Below, one piece after another: positions 38,974 through 54,400 of a stretch of DNA of 64,000 nt (the first letter of the stretch is position 1; every line of letters begins with the position of its first letter). The DNA is taken from NCBI GenBank assembly GCA_903813345.2, contig CAIIXF020000010.1:5073169-5137168 (forward strand), written 5' to 3'. A program made the translations under genes and the position numbers. Under the pieces are notes generated by a model, which ran no database searches, had not been told where the DNA came from, and saw only the letters and a list, made by a program, of their open reading frames with translations. This DNA comes from Owenia fusiformis (Eukaryota; Annelida; Polychaeta; Sabellida; Oweniidae).

Positions 38974-39416
38974 TATGTGTCAAGATGGTGCTCTACACAC
39001 AGGAAAAAATTGAGAACAGATTAATTAGTCGATAGGCCCTCGATTGGAAGCGTTTACAGTCAATTTCCGTAACATTTTTTTTGATGTTTACTCCCAAATT
39101 TTCATCATGGAGATCTTCAATGTCAAACTTATCTGAAACGAAAATAAAATACTATAATGTCTATTACCATGTTAACAACTGTAAAAAATTATAATTCAAA
39201 TTTCTTTGAATTTTAGAACTGATAAAAATGTAAACTGACTTTTCAATTATGTTTAAATTTTCTTTTACTATACTTCAATCATAAAATTTTTCGGTTCGCT
39301 TTATACCATAGTTTTACATGACCGGAAATACAAACCCGGAAGTGTAAGCTTACGAATGGTGTAGTTTAAAACTTGTTCTTGTTTCTCTACTTCATTTTAG
39401 GTATAGCAGTCAAAAT
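38974..39416. promoter_or_regulatory. shared head-to-head promoter region (fem-1 / nucleotidyltransferase-kinase)
   Basis: Only 443 bp separate the two divergent start codons. ACCGGAAAT (39321-39329) and CCCGGAAGTG (39335-39344) match ETS-family sites, which are common in TATA-less bidirectional promoters. I see no TATA box in a fitting position. The left part must hold the fem-1 5' UTR, and the 20-30 bp before 39417 the kinase 5' UTR. Confidence 0.5.
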
Positions 39417-42400
39417 ATGATATGTATTATATTGGTAGCAGGACATGGTACACTCCTGGAAAGTGAAATAAGGGTGAGATTTACATTGATATGTTCATGA
39501 TTGATTGCATTGCATAAAATATTGAGATGATCAAGAAACTCAAGAATTCTTAGGCTTGTCTCATCATACATTGTATGCCTGTATGCATAGAGGATCATGA
39601 TAGTATTGACACTCCCATAAATGTGAGGTTGGTCAACCCCATGAAATGGGGGTAGATCATGAAGGCCCTGGTGCAGTCTTGGCAAGGTAGTTTATTTTAT
39701 TCCACAGGAATTCATCATGACTAAAAGAGAAGTCAATAAAGCAAGCCACATACATGTAGGTCAAGACTTGGAATGTAGTAATATAGTGGTATTAAAAAAT
39801 ATATAGAACTATGGGACTAGTATGAGTGTTGAGGACTACAAATATTTCTATTCTGAGCTGATCAAACTAGATATGTCATATTATTATATGTGATATATAT
39901 ATTGACAATTTGTGTATTCTTTTGAAAATCATCTTTTAATTATGGTGCTGATTTCGAAAATCTAAAGTGCTGATATCCGGAAAGAAATGACTGCAAGCAG
40001 AAACCCTTGAATACAGTAGAATCTGTCTAAGTGGAACACCTTTGGTACATCTCAAAAGTGTTCTATTTTGGGATGTATTCCACTTATGTTTATTTAACAT
40101 GAAGTCAGTTTGTCTTGGGGCTCTGAAGTGTTCCACTTTTAGAGGTGTTCCACTTTACAGGTTTCACTGCATATAAATGCGCTATTGAGATCAAGTTACT
40201 GAAAGTACTAAGAAAATCTCATCTTTGAACTAGAAATGGTTGCCATGGTAACTACATATCAAGGAATCCAGGGTAATCAAATAATTGTGAGATTGTATTA
40301 AACACACAAAATTATCAAACCCATAAAAATATTAACTTGTATGTGTCGTTAACGATTAACAATTCTTTTCTTACTATAGTAACATGTATAATATAAATTG
40401 GATTATAATATTTTTAGCAGTCTTGTTAGAATATTCTTGCAGCTGTTAGAATAGTAACATCAAGAGTTCATTGACAAGTTAGGGAAAATCTTTGGTTGAG
40501 TGCAAACAAGCTTTTTGGTTGAGTGTAATCAAAGTCATACAAAACAAAACATTAATTATTAATTTCAGACTGACAAAGACTATGTTCACTTGGCTGGTAT
40601 TCCTAAAGCACTACTCCCAGGGGTTGGAGGGAAACGCATCTTGGATTATTTGGTTGAGTGTAATCAAAGTCATACAAGGCAAAACATTATTAATTTCAGA
40701 CTGACAAAGACTATGTTCACTTGGCTGGTATTCCAAAAGCACTACTCCCAGGGGTTGGAGGGAAACGCATCTTGGATTATTTGGTTGAGTGTAATCAAAG
40801 TCATACAAAACAAAACATTAATTATTAATTTCAGACTGACAAAGACTATGTTCACTTGGCTGGTATTCCTAAAGCACTACTCCCAGGGGTTGGAGGGAAA
40901 CGCATCTTGGATTATTTGGTTGAGTGTAATCAAAGTCATACAAGGCAAAACATTATTAATTTCAGACTGACAAAGACTATGTTCACTTGGCTGGTATTCC
41001 AAAAGCACTACTCCCAGGGGTTGGAGGGAAACGCATCTTGGATTATTTGGTTGAGTGTAATCAAAGTCATACAAGGCAAAACATTATTAATTTCAGACTG
41101 ACAAAGACTATGTTCACTTGGCTGGTATTCCTAAAGCACTACTCCCAGGAGTTGGAGGGAAACGCATCTTGGATTACTGGTGGGAAACAATTAAGACGTA
41201 AGACATTACATCATGAATAAACTTGTATCTGTTATAAACAAATAGCGTATAGCAACAATAAAAAAAATTTAAGACAAAAAAACATAAGGCAGCAATTCTG
41301 AGATTTCACGGGATGGCCTTATAGTAGAAGCGGGTGAGGCAGTTGACTTGCCCTCACCATTATTTTACCACTTGAGGTATTGTAAATTTGGCCTCACCCT
41401 TGCCTCACCTTTGCCTCATTTACTTTTGGATCCAATCTATAGGCATGTTTTAGACTTGTACTCCTGAATCACAATCAATTGTAGTATGTCCGATATACAA
41501 TAAGCCCCCCCCCCCCTTTCCCGGGAAGCCCCCCTCCCACACTTAAAGTCATTCATACAACCATATTGTGCATCATTGTAAAGGCCATCCAAAGTTACAT
41601 CAATTTGCAAAATCTCATAAACAAGTCCTGATCTGGTTCATAAATATTTTCATCATTTATTGTTATTTTGTTTATTTCATGTATTTCCAGGAGGCAAATA
41701 TTTAGTGAGGTTTATCTTGTGACTAATGCAGACAAGTAAGTTGATTTCCAGGTTAAGGCCAGTATAAAGATGTCAGCACAGTAAAACCTGTTTAAGTGGA
41801 ACACCCTCGGTGCATCGAAATAGGTTTCTGCTTGGGAGGTGTTCTACTTACATGGTTCATTTTAAAGTAAAGTTAATGGGTGTTCAAAGTACAGAGGTTT
41901 TACTGTCATAAAGTTATTAGACTGCTGTCTTAAAATGGAAATAAATAATGAGTTAAAATAACTTTATTATAACTTAATTGAACAAAATGGAAATTTATGG
42001 GCCAAACCAATATCTCGTAATATAAGGTCTTTACTGCATCATAGAGGTCACAAAACATACAGTCATGGTCACCATAACTATTTCATAAAATTGGTTTGTT
42101 TAAACATTATTACAGTAAAACCTGTATATACTCTAAAGGTGTGTTTAGTGAGCAATGACTGAAATCTAATAAAATAATAAAAAGGATGGGAAGAAGAAAG
42201 AAGGAGCAGGATCTGTCTGATGTGTTAAACAAAAATAAATATATGTAATCATTTTTTTAATTAATACTATTGATGTTGCATTAGAGTCCAGACATGTTTT
42301 TATTTCAGACATCAAAGACTTGTAGATTAACAAGAAAATTACCTGCGTTCAATTTAAACACTTAACAATGAATCTCACGTCTAATGTAATCACAAACTAA

Positions 42401-45400
42401 TTAAAGAATAAGTTTGTTCAACTATGAATGTCATCATAACCAGACATGTTTTTATTTTTGGACAACAAAGTATGTCAATGGATTTCCAGTTTAAGCCTAG
42501 TTAAAATTATTAATTGTCAATACTGTATAATCAGAGACATATGATATGTCTCTGATATAATAGACACTAAATGGTACTTACATGATGTTTATTAGCATAT
42601 AATAAATCTTTAATTTGATTCTTAAAGTTCAACTGAGAAACCACAGTGTGATAAAGCATATCTGAAAATGCAACAGTTTTGCAAAGACAAGTATTAAACC
42701 ATAATATATTTTGAACATAGTGTACATGTATATGTACATGGTCAAAAAACGTTGGTAACTTTACAATCTTGTTCAAATTAGCTACCGTAATTCATTTAAA
42801 ATCAAATTTTTATCATACATGTCCACTGTAGGGCAATGTAGACTTTTAAATGATACAATATATGAAATTAAACATATACAATAATGAACTATATTTTATA
42901 AAAAATCTGTTTCAGATACAAGCACTATGAGAGATGGGCAACTGCCAGTGATTTCCCTGTTGCGAATATAGTAAATGATGGTACAACAACTCTTGCTAAT
43001 AGGTATGGATTATATATGATTCATAATATATAATAGAGAGGTTTCGATCTAAGTTTTTTGGAATAAGTATACTCAAACTTGTACTTGTAAAGGTCAGGTA
43101 TAGCACTGGGGAGGAAGTCAAATCTCAACAAAATATTCGGCAAGTATGTAGTTTGTGAGTTCGGTTTCAAGCTATGATTACAACTTAATTAATTAATTAA
43201 TTCTGCCATTGCTGGGATATTCACAAATCAATTCTTGATTAGGAAACGAGGACAATTTTTCTTATGAAATGTACTTTCTTGGTTTCTTTGAGAAACCTTC
43301 CTCCCAGTGATGTTTCCGTCACTTAAAAGTTATAGTTGCAAGTTCGACTGAAAACTTAAACCGAAAACTCCCTATTGTTCCCATGCACCTTGTGCTTTTG
43401 TGTTAGTGTTAATTAATTGAAAGATGGCAGCAGAGTCAAACTCTCTGTTTTATAAATAAAATCTGTGGGCGGGATTGATCCACCTAGATCCAGTACTGGC
43501 CACCTCCATATACATGTTTTGAGAAGTAATTCATAGTAGTGGAACAATGAAAATGTTGATGTGTATTCGCAGTATTGGTGCAGTGGCTGATGTTGATCTT
43601 GTCATTAGGAATAAAAAAGTCAATGATGACATCATGGTGGTAAGTGAACATTGTTAATCAAAAAGTGAAGTCATATTAATAAAAGAACCCCATGTCTTGC
43701 ATCAAACGTCTACATGTATAATATCCCTCACTCCCATTCTCCACTTACTGACACTGGTTGGTGAAATATATCAGGGACAGAAAGGCAATGAAAGACTAAG
43801 ATTACACACACCTTGCCCTAACAAACACAATATATCATGTAATGAACACTTGTATTGCTGAACCAACACTTAATGAACACCTCAATATTGGCATACTTGC
43901 ATTGCTGTATTACAATTGTTTAGAAGATATTGTTTACAATTCTAACATTCAAGGTGGCGGGTGATATGCTATTCCAAGACCAAAGATTTGACGTTGCCCA
44001 AGTTGTGAAGTACTTTAAACTGAAGGGGGATGGGGATCTAGCAATGCTTTATGAAATGGAGCAATCAGAATGTACCTCTACAAGAGGAATTGTACATCTT
44101 GCAGAGGATAATTTAAGGTACAGTTTACATTCAGTGTATTATGCATTATGTCCACAGAAAGATGGCGGTAGCGTTCTGTCTATTTATGTCTTGACTTTCA
44201 GGCCTGGATTTCCGGTGTCCACTACTGGCATTTGTCTTCAACCTAGTCCCTAAAGCATGTTATTATATTACACCTAAAGACATATTAGTTATACTGAATT
44301 ATCTAATGCAACAAGGAACGGAACATTGTTTCCCAAAATGAAAAAGTTACATTTCAGACTGACCTGCTTTCATTGATTTTTTTGACAGTAAAACTTGCTT
44401 CTTTAAAAAATTAGTGTATGCTTATATGAACCATATTTGACTTTAACTACCCCTAAAAATTAAGTCATTTTTGTCATTATGTTTCATTGACTTATTACAT
44501 TATAACACTGTATGCCAATGTTCATCAGGTACAATGCAAGTTTGTCTCATGATGATATAACATGTATTCATGTACATGTATGTTCATGTAGTTTTTTGCA
44601 TCTTTCAACCTGTTTTTATACTTCCTCAAGGGATATATTTAGCCAGAGGTAATTAAATACATTTTATCATATTCTCAAAGTATTTTAATGTATCTTGTTT
44701 TTTCTAAATCCCCTCTTGCATTTGCATGTTACTGTTTTTACATTAATAGAACTTATTTTAAAATGCATTTTGTTTTTCCTATTGATATCAATTATGATAA
44801 CTATCTATTTTTAATTCATAAACCACATGTCAGGTAATGGTAGTAGTTCAGTTATTTATTAAGAAATTATTTATCTTGAACAGGGAATGGTACTGTAGTT
44901 TAGGACTGGAAAGGGACTAGTCTAGAGTTCTTAATCCCCTCTTGCATGTTGCTTTTAGTGGAAGATCAGTTATGATATATCGAGAACAGGAAATAGTACA
45001 TACATTGTACATAGTTTTGGACTTAAAAAGGTAGTTTAGGATCAAAAATGTAGTCTAGGACTAGAAAGGGTAGTCTAGGATTTGAAAGTGTAGTCTATGA
45101 CTGGAAAAGATAAGCAAGGACTGGAAAGGGTAGTCTAGGATCAAAGAAGGTAGTCTAGGATTTGAAAGTGTAGTCTATGACTGGAAAAGATAAGCAAGGA
45201 CTGGAAAGGGTAGTCTGGGATCAAAGAAGGTAGCCTAGGGCTCAAAAGGAGTAATAGAAAGGATAATCTAGGACCAGAAGGGGTAGTGTAGGACTGAAAT
45301 GAGTAGTCTAGGACCAGAGAGTGAAGTTCTGGACTGGAAAGGGCAGATTAGAACAGGAAGAGGTGTTAGGTCTTGAAGAAAGGAAATGTTGATATACAAT

Positions 45401-48400
45401 AAAACATGTACAGTTCTATTCATGTTCTTATATATTAGAATAGGAAAGTTCTTAGAGAAGCCTTCAAGTGACCAGACTTCATCCAGGTTGGCCAGTGTGG
45501 TGTTCTACTGCTTCAGGTAGGAATTGGTATGAGAGGGGAGGTGATTGTAAGTCGGAACGAAACCCCTCCCTATAATATAAGTACTTTACACATACATTTG
45601 CTATTTAATTTATGTTGTTCAAAACCTGTCCACATTCGGTTTGTTACTAAAGTCAGATTGTACATTATTTTTAAGCACTGAGCATTATTTCCATTCTGTT
45701 ATTGTGTTTAATTCTGATATTTTTCACCCACACATTTATAAAATGTTTAAGAATCTACTATGTCCTGTTTAAAGGTTAACATGTTTTTTTACAGAAAGCA
45801 ATCGCTGGCTTATTTTGGAGATTATCTAACACAGTGCAATACACCAAATGAAAGGAGATTTGGTAAATTCATGGTATGTACTACATTTATCAATCCTTAC
45901 ATTAGAGTTCTTATTATTAGCTATGCTTATTTTATGAATTAAATAATACCAAGGGTTTTGAGTCTGCACAATTTATTATTAAGATGTTCTAATAACCAGC
46001 AAAACAATCCAAATTTTCAACTGCCAGAACTGTTTAGGTAATATTTAAAGCAAGTTTAACAAACAAAAGATATTAAATTTGTAAGACTGGTATGTTTATT
46101 TTGTATGATTGATGTTAATGTACAGTTGTAAGTTAATTGAAAAAGGAAAATAAATGTTATCAAAAAAATAGAAAAAAAAAGATGTTTGTCTGATGTTCTA
46201 GGAATGGCTAATAAATGATAAAGGAAAGACAGTCTATGGAATGAAATTACCAACTGGTTTTCAACTTATAGGACAAGTGGTAATTGTTTTGAACTAATTA
46301 AATGTTCTTATATTAACCTCTTGACAACCAAGAGTGACGAGAGACCTCAGAAATGACCTTGAAACCCAGAGTGACGAGATAATCCGTCACAAAATTGTTC
46401 ACTAAAATTCCTCTTATTTGAACAATTTTTATTCAATTTACACAAAAACTGTTTCAAAATGTCTAGGAATGATCTCCGCCGTCTAATTTTACTAAATTGA
46501 TCATAATCTGTTGTGTATGTATGTAGTAAAATGTCAAAAGCTATCAAAAATAATCTGGTTTCAACCTATTTTAGAACCTGGGATTCAAGAGGTTAATATT
46601 CATACAAGTTCAAGTATGGTTAATCTACAATTTGCATTTAAAGATAAACTTTTTATTAACTCAAAGTATCATTGAAATAATTTTATTTTCTTGATCATAT
46701 ATGAATCCTTTTCAGTATGATTAATTTGAAATTATGATTAATGATTCTTTTCTAATGATATAGGGTTTATTAGACTACAAACGTTGGCTTGAGTATTTCT
46801 CAAGTAAGCAATATGAATTCAACCATCAGCCTATTACCAAGAGGTCTCATGCGAGGTAAGTGTGATAGCATTTTGTCCAGACAGCATTTGATTCAATGGT
46901 ATGAGAGCATTTGGCTTTTGCAAGGGTGTGATAGCATTTCTTGTGACAGCATTTGATTCAATGGTACGAGAGCATTTGGCTTTTGCAAGGGTGTGACAGG
47001 ATTTGTTGTGACAGCATTTGATCCAGTGGTATGAGAGTATTTGGCTTTTGCAAGGGTGTGATAGCATTTGTTGTGACAGCATTTGATTCAATGGCATGAG
47101 AGCATTTGGGTCTTGTGAGGGTGTATTGGCAATTTTTCTTGACAGCATTTGATCCAATGGCATGAGAGCATTTGGCTTTTGCAAGGGTGTGATAGCATTT
47201 GTTGTGACAGCATTTGATCCAGTGGTATGAGAGCATTTGGCTTTTGCAAGGGTGTGCTAGCATTTGTTGTGACAGCATTTGATTCAATGGTATGAGAGCA
47301 TTTGGCTTTTGCAAGGGTGTGATAGCATTTCTTGTGACAGCATTTGATCCAATGGTATGAGGGCATTTGGCTTTTGCAAGGGTGTGATAGCATTTGTTGT
47401 GACAGCATTCGATCCAGTGGTATGAGAGCATTTGGCTTTTGCAAGGTTGTGATAGCATTTGTTGTGACAGCATTTGATTCAATGGTATGAGAGCATTTGG
47501 CTTTTGCAAGGGTGTGATAGCATTTTTGTGACAGCTTTTGATCCAATGGTATGAGAGCATTTGGCTTTTGCAAGGGTGTGATAGCATTTGTTGTGACAGC
47601 ATTTGATTCAATGGTATGAGAGCATTTGGCTTTTGCAAGGGTGTGATAGCATTTGTTGTGACAGCATTTGATTCAATGGTATGAGAGCATTTGGCTTTTG
47701 CAAGGGTGTGATAGCATTTGACCCCATGTATGTCGTGACATTATTTGATGAATTAGATGTACGAAATATAGTATAGAATTAGCATATAGTGTGACATCTT
47801 TCAATCACAAGTGAGGTTTGTTTAAATTCTGCTCTGCAATTTTTCATTTGGAATGTGTCATTTGATTTCATATAAGGTTGTTGTTTGAATATATCATTTC
47901 ATATGGATGTTGTAATATTTGTTTGTCCTTCTATTGTATTATTGCATCATTTATGTCCCAAGAAACATGTTGGTTTAGTATGATAAATTTCACTTGATGT
48001 GCACATTTCTTCTTTTACAATGCTTAAATGATATACAAAATGTAAAAATACAGTAAATTATAGGGTGGGCCTCATGGGTAACCCCTCTGATGGCTTCAAT
48101 GGAAAGACAATCTCTATGTCTATAGCAAACTTCTGGGCTGAAGTGACAATAGTTGAGAGTGAACGTCTAGTGCTGATGCCCCACCCTCTCAATGACCCCA
48201 CAGAGTTTGGCAGTTTATGGGACCTCTATGGTATAAGCCGGAAAGAAGGGTAAGCTTACTCAGAATGATTTCACATACATGTATTACCATATGAGGTCTT
48301 TACATTGAAATTTTCAACTGATAAAATACTTTCTGGGAAAATCTAATTAAACAAAGATATTTAATTTAATAAAAAGATAGGACAAGAGCTTCACAATAAC

Positions 48401-51400
48401 ATACATTTACTCATAAATAATTACTTCAAATAACCTTTAGTCATATACTTTAATTGACCAGTACTGCTTTTATTAAAACCTTACCAACTTAAATCTCTAC
48501 CATAGTAACCAGGCTGACATCTCGCCAATAATAATGTTACCATGACAACTCAACAAGGATGGAAGTACAGATCGAAGTCATTATATATATGAATCTATCT
48601 TATAATATATTATACTATTTAATAGGATAGTGCAGTGTGTACACATATAATATATAATAGTAATAGTATATAACACTTGAATTTATCGGAATATTTTTAT
48701 TGCAGATATCTTGGTGGCCTCCGACTATTACAAGCAACCTGTAAAAAGTTTTATGAATACTGTTCTCAGAAAGGGTAAACCATATTTTACAGATACTACA
48801 TTTTTAAAATGGTGTACTGTAATTAGAAGAGTTGATAAAAAGCAATTTATTTTCATTTCATTTATTATTCTTTTGAACATGATTCCAATGAAAGGATATT
48901 CAGAGAGACAAAAATGCACCATCTAATTTTGGAATTACTTTTTCAATTAAAGTGGAATATTCTTCATTTTTTGTGTATATTATTCAATGCAAGACACAGC
49001 GGTAGACATACTTTTATATGCTGTATCAATGACTGCAATTCAGAGAGATAAGATTTCTGTCTATTTATACTCTTGACTAAAATGAGCCAAAAATGAACAA
49101 TTATTGATAATAATCATATTTGACAAAATTATATAGCTTCAGATTATTTTTGATTCCAGGATAGCCCTTGGGAAGAGAAACTTTACATTAAAGTATGATA
49201 CAAACATTCCAAGACAAGTGGTAAGCAACTTCACTTTAAAGTATGATACAAACATTCCAAGACAAGTGGTAAGAAACTTCACATTAAAGTATGATAAAAA
49301 CATTCCAAGACAAGTGGTAAGAAACTTCACATTAAAGTATGATACAAACATTCCAAGACAAGTTGTAAGAAACTTCACTTTAAAGTATGATACAAACATT
49401 CCAAGACAAGTGGTAAGAAACTTCACATTAAAGTATGATACAAACATTCCAAGACAAGTGGTAAGCAACTTCACATTAAAGTATGATACAAACATTCCAA
49501 GACAAGTGGTAAGAAACTTCACATTAAAGTATGATACAAACATTCCAAGACAAGTGGTAAGAAACTTCACATTAAAGTATGATACAAACATTCCAAGACA
49601 AGTGGTAAGAAACTTCACATTAAAGTATGATACAAACATTCCAAGACAAGTGGTAAGAAACTTCACATTAAAGTATGATACAAACATTCCAAGACAAGTG
49701 GTAAGAAACTTCACATTAAAGTATGATACAAACATTCCAAGACAAGTGGTAAGAAACTTCACATTAAAGTATGATACACACATTCCAAGACAAGTGGTAA
49801 GAAACTTCCCATTAAAGTATGATACAAACATTCCAAGACAAGTGGTAAGAAACTTCACATTAAAGTATGATACAAACATTCCAAGACAAGTGGTAAGAAA
49901 CTTCCCATTAAAGTATGATACAAACATTCCAAGACAAGTGGTAAGAAACTTCACATTAAAGTATGATACAAACATTCCAAGACAAGTGGTAAGAAACTTC
50001 CAATTAAAGTATGATACAAACATTCCAAGACAAGTGGTAAGAAACTTCACATTAAAGTATGATACAAACATTCCAAGACAAGTGGTAAGAAACTTCACAT
50101 TAAAGTATGATACAAACATTCCAAGACAAGTGGTAAGAAACTTCTCATTAAAGTATGATACAAACATTCCAAGACAAGTGGTAAGAAACTTCACATTAAA
50201 GTATGATACAAACATTCCAAGACAAGTGGTAAGAAACTTCTCATTAAAGTATGATACAAACATTCCAAGACAAGTGGTAAGAAACTTCTCATTAAAGTAT
50301 GATACAAACATTCCAAGACAAGTGGTAAGAAACTTCACATTAAAGTATGATACCAACATTCCAAGACAAGTGGTAAGAAACTTCACTTTAAAGTATGATA
50401 CAAACATTCCAAGACAAGTGGTAAGAAACTTCACATTAAAGTATGATACAAACATTCCAAGACAAGTGGTAAGAAACTTCACATTAAAGTATGATACAAA
50501 CATTCCAAGACAAGTGGTAAGAAACTTCACATTAAAGTATGATACAAACATTCCAAGACAAGTGGTAAGAAACTTCACATTAAAGTATGATACAAACATT
50601 CCAAGACAAGTGGTAAGAAACTTCACATTAAAGTATGATACAAACATTCCAAGACAAGTGGTAAGAAACTTCACATAAAAGTATGATACAAACATTCCAA
50701 GACAAGTGGTAAGCAACTTCCCATTAAAGTATGATACAAACATTCTAAGACAAGTGGTAAGGAACTTCACATTAAAGTATGATACAAACATTCCAAGACA
50801 AGTGGTAAGAAACTTCACATTAAAGTATGATACAAACATTCCAAGACAAGTGGTAAGCAACTTCCCATTAAAGTATGATACAAACATTCCAAGACAAGTG
50901 GTAAGAAACTTCACATTAAAGTATGATACAAACATACCAAGACAAGTGGTAAGAAACTTCACATTAAAGTATGATACAAACATTCCAAGACAAGTGGTAA
51001 GAAACTTCACATTAAAGTATGATACAAACATTCCAAGACAAGTGGTAAGAAACTTCACATTAAAGTATGATACAAACATTCCAAGACAAGTGGTAAGAAA
51101 CTTCACATTAAAGTATGATACAAACATACCAAGACAAGTGGTAAGAAACTTCACATTAAAGTATGATACAAACATTCCAAGACAAGTGGTAAGAAACTTC
51201 ACATTAAAGTATGATACAAACATTCCAAGACAAGTGGTAAGAAACTTCACATTAAAGTATGATACAAACATTCCAAGACAAGTGGTAAGAAACTTTACAT
51301 TAAAGTATGATACAAACATTCCAAGACAAGTGGTAAGAAACTTCACATTAAAGTATGATACAAACATTCCAAGACAAGTGGTAAGAAACTTCACATTAAA

Positions 51401-54400
51401 GTATGATACAAACATTCCAAGACAAGTGGTAAGAAACTTCACATTAAAGTATGATACAAACATTCCAAGACAAGTGGTAAGAAACTTCACATTAAAGTAT
51501 GATACAAACATTCCAAGACAAGTGGTAAGAAACTTCACATTAAAGTATGATACAAACATACCAAGACAAGTGGTAAGAAACTTCACATTAAAGTATGATA
51601 CAAACATTCCAAGACAAGTGGTAAGAAACTTCACATTAAAGTATGATACAAACATTCCAAGACAAGTGGTAAGAAACTTCACATTAAAGTATGATACAAA
51701 CATTCCAAGACAAGTGGTAAGAAACTTTACATTAAAGTATGATACAAACATTCCAAGACAAGTGGTAAGAAACTTCACATTAAAGTATGATACAAACATT
51801 CCAAGACAAGTGGTAAGAAACTTCACATTAAAGTATGAAACAAACATTCCAAGACAAGTGGTAAGAAACCTCACATTAAAGTATGATACAAACATTCCAA
51901 GACAAGTGGTAAGCAACTTCACATTAAAGTATGATACAAACATTCCAAGACAAGTGGTAAGAAACTTCACATTAAAGTATGATACAAACATTCCAAGACA
52001 AGTGGTAAGAAACTTCACATTAAAGTATGATACAAACATTCCAAGACAAGTGGTAAGAAACTTCACATTAAAGTATGATACAAACATACCAAGACAAGTG
52101 GTAAGAAACTTCACATTAAAGTATGATACAAACATTCCAAGACAAGTGGTAAGAAACTTCACATTAAAGTATGATACAAACATTCCAAGACAAGTGGTAA
52201 GAAACTTCACATTAAAGTATGATACAAACATTCCAAGACAAGTGGTAAGAAACTTTACATTAAAGTATGATACAAACATTCCAAGACAAGTGGTAAGAAA
52301 CTTCACATTAAAGTATGATACAAACATTCCAAGACAAGTGGTAAGAAACTTCACATTAAAGTATGAAACAAACATTCCAAGACAAGTGGTAAGAAACCTC
52401 ACATTAAAGTATGATACAAACATTCCAAGACAAGTGGTAAGCAACTTCACATTAAAGTATGATACAAACATTCCAAGACAAGTTGTAAGAAACTTCACAT
52501 TAAAGTATGATACAAACATTCCAAGACAAGTGGTAAGAAACGTCACATTAAAGTATGATACAAACATTCCAAGACAAGTGGTAAGAAACTTCTCATTAAA
52601 GTATGAAACAAACATTCCAAGACAAGTGGTAAGAAACTTCATATTAAAGTATGATACAAACATTCCAAGACAAGTGGTAAGAAACTTCTCATTAAAGTAT
52701 GATACAAACATTCCAAGACAAGTGGTAAGAAACTTCATATTAAAGTATGATACAAACATTCCAAGACAAGTGGTAAGAAACTTCACATTAAAGTATGATA
52801 CAAACATTCCAAGACAAGTGGTAAGCAACTTCCCATTAAAGTATGATACAAACATTCCAAGACAAGTGGTAAGAAACTTCACATTAAAGTATGATACAAA
52901 CATTCCAAGACAAGTTGTAAGAAACTTCACATTAAAGTATGATACAAACATTCCAAGACAAGTGGTTAGAAACTTCACATTAAAGTATGATACAAACATT
53001 CCAAGACAAGTGGTAAGAAACTTCACATTAAAGTATGATACAAACATTCCAAGACAAGTGGTAAGAAACTTCACATTAAAGTATGATACAAACATTCCAA
53101 GACAAGTGGTAAGAAACTTCACATTAAAGTATGATACAAACATTCCAAGACAAGTGGTAAGAAACTTCACATTAAAGTATGATACAAACATTCCAAGACA
53201 AGTGGTTAGAAACTTCACATTAAAGTATGATACAAACATTCCAAGACAAGTGGTAAGAAACTTCACATTAAAGTATGAAACAAACATTCCAAGACAAGTG
53301 GTAAGAAACTTCACATTAAAGTATGATACAAACATTCCAAGACAAGTGGTAAGCAACTTCCCATTAAAGTATGATACAAACATTCCAAGACAAGTGGTAA
53401 GAAACTTCACATTAAAGTATGATACAAACATTCCAAGACAAGCGGTAAGAAACTTCACATTAAAGTATGATACAAACATTCCAAGACAAGTGGTAAGCAA
53501 CTTCCCATTAAAGTATGATACAAACATTCCAAGACAAGTGGTAAGCAACTTCCCATTAAAGTATGATACAAACATTCCAAGACAAGTGGTAAGAAACTTC
53601 ACATTAAAGTATGATACAAACATTCCAAGACAAGTGGTAAGAAACTTCACATTAAAGTATGATACAAACATTCCAAGACAAGTGGTAAGCAACTTACCAT
53701 TAAAGTATGATACAAACATTCCAAGACAAGTGGTAAGAAACTTCTCATTAAAGTATGATACAAACATACCAAGACAAGTGGTAAGAAACTTCACATTAAA
53801 GTATGATACAAACATTCCAAGACAAGTGGTAAGAAACTTCACATTAAAGTATGATACAAACATTCCAAGACAAGTGGTAAGAAACTTCACATTAAAGTAT
53901 GATACAAACATTCCAAGACAAGTGGTAAGAAACTTCATATTAAAGTATGATACAAACATTCCAAGACAAGTGGTAAGAAACTTCACATTAAAGTATGATA
54001 CAAACATTCCAAGACAAGTGGTAAGAAACTTCACATTAAAGTATGATACAAACATTCCAAGACAAGTGGTAAGAAACTTCACATTAAAGTATGATACAAA
54101 CATTCCAAGACAAATGGTAAGAAACTTTACATTAAAGTATGATACAAACATTCCAAGACAAGTGGTAAGAAACTTTACATTAAAGTATGATACAAACATA
54201 CCAAGACAAGTGGTAAGAAACTTCACATTAAAGTATGATACAAACATTCCAAGACAAGTGGTAAGAAACTTCACATTAAAGTATGATACAAACATACCAA
54301 GACAAGTGGTAAGAAACTTCACATTAAAGTATGATACAAACATTCCAAGACAAGTGGTAAGAAACTTCACATAAAAGTATGATACAAACATTCCAAGACA

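Noticed and set aside
46834-47638. Minus-strand frames of 116-226 codons (PNALIPLNQML repeats)
   Set aside because: Antisense reading of the 65-bp intronic array; three overlapping frames are open simultaneously.
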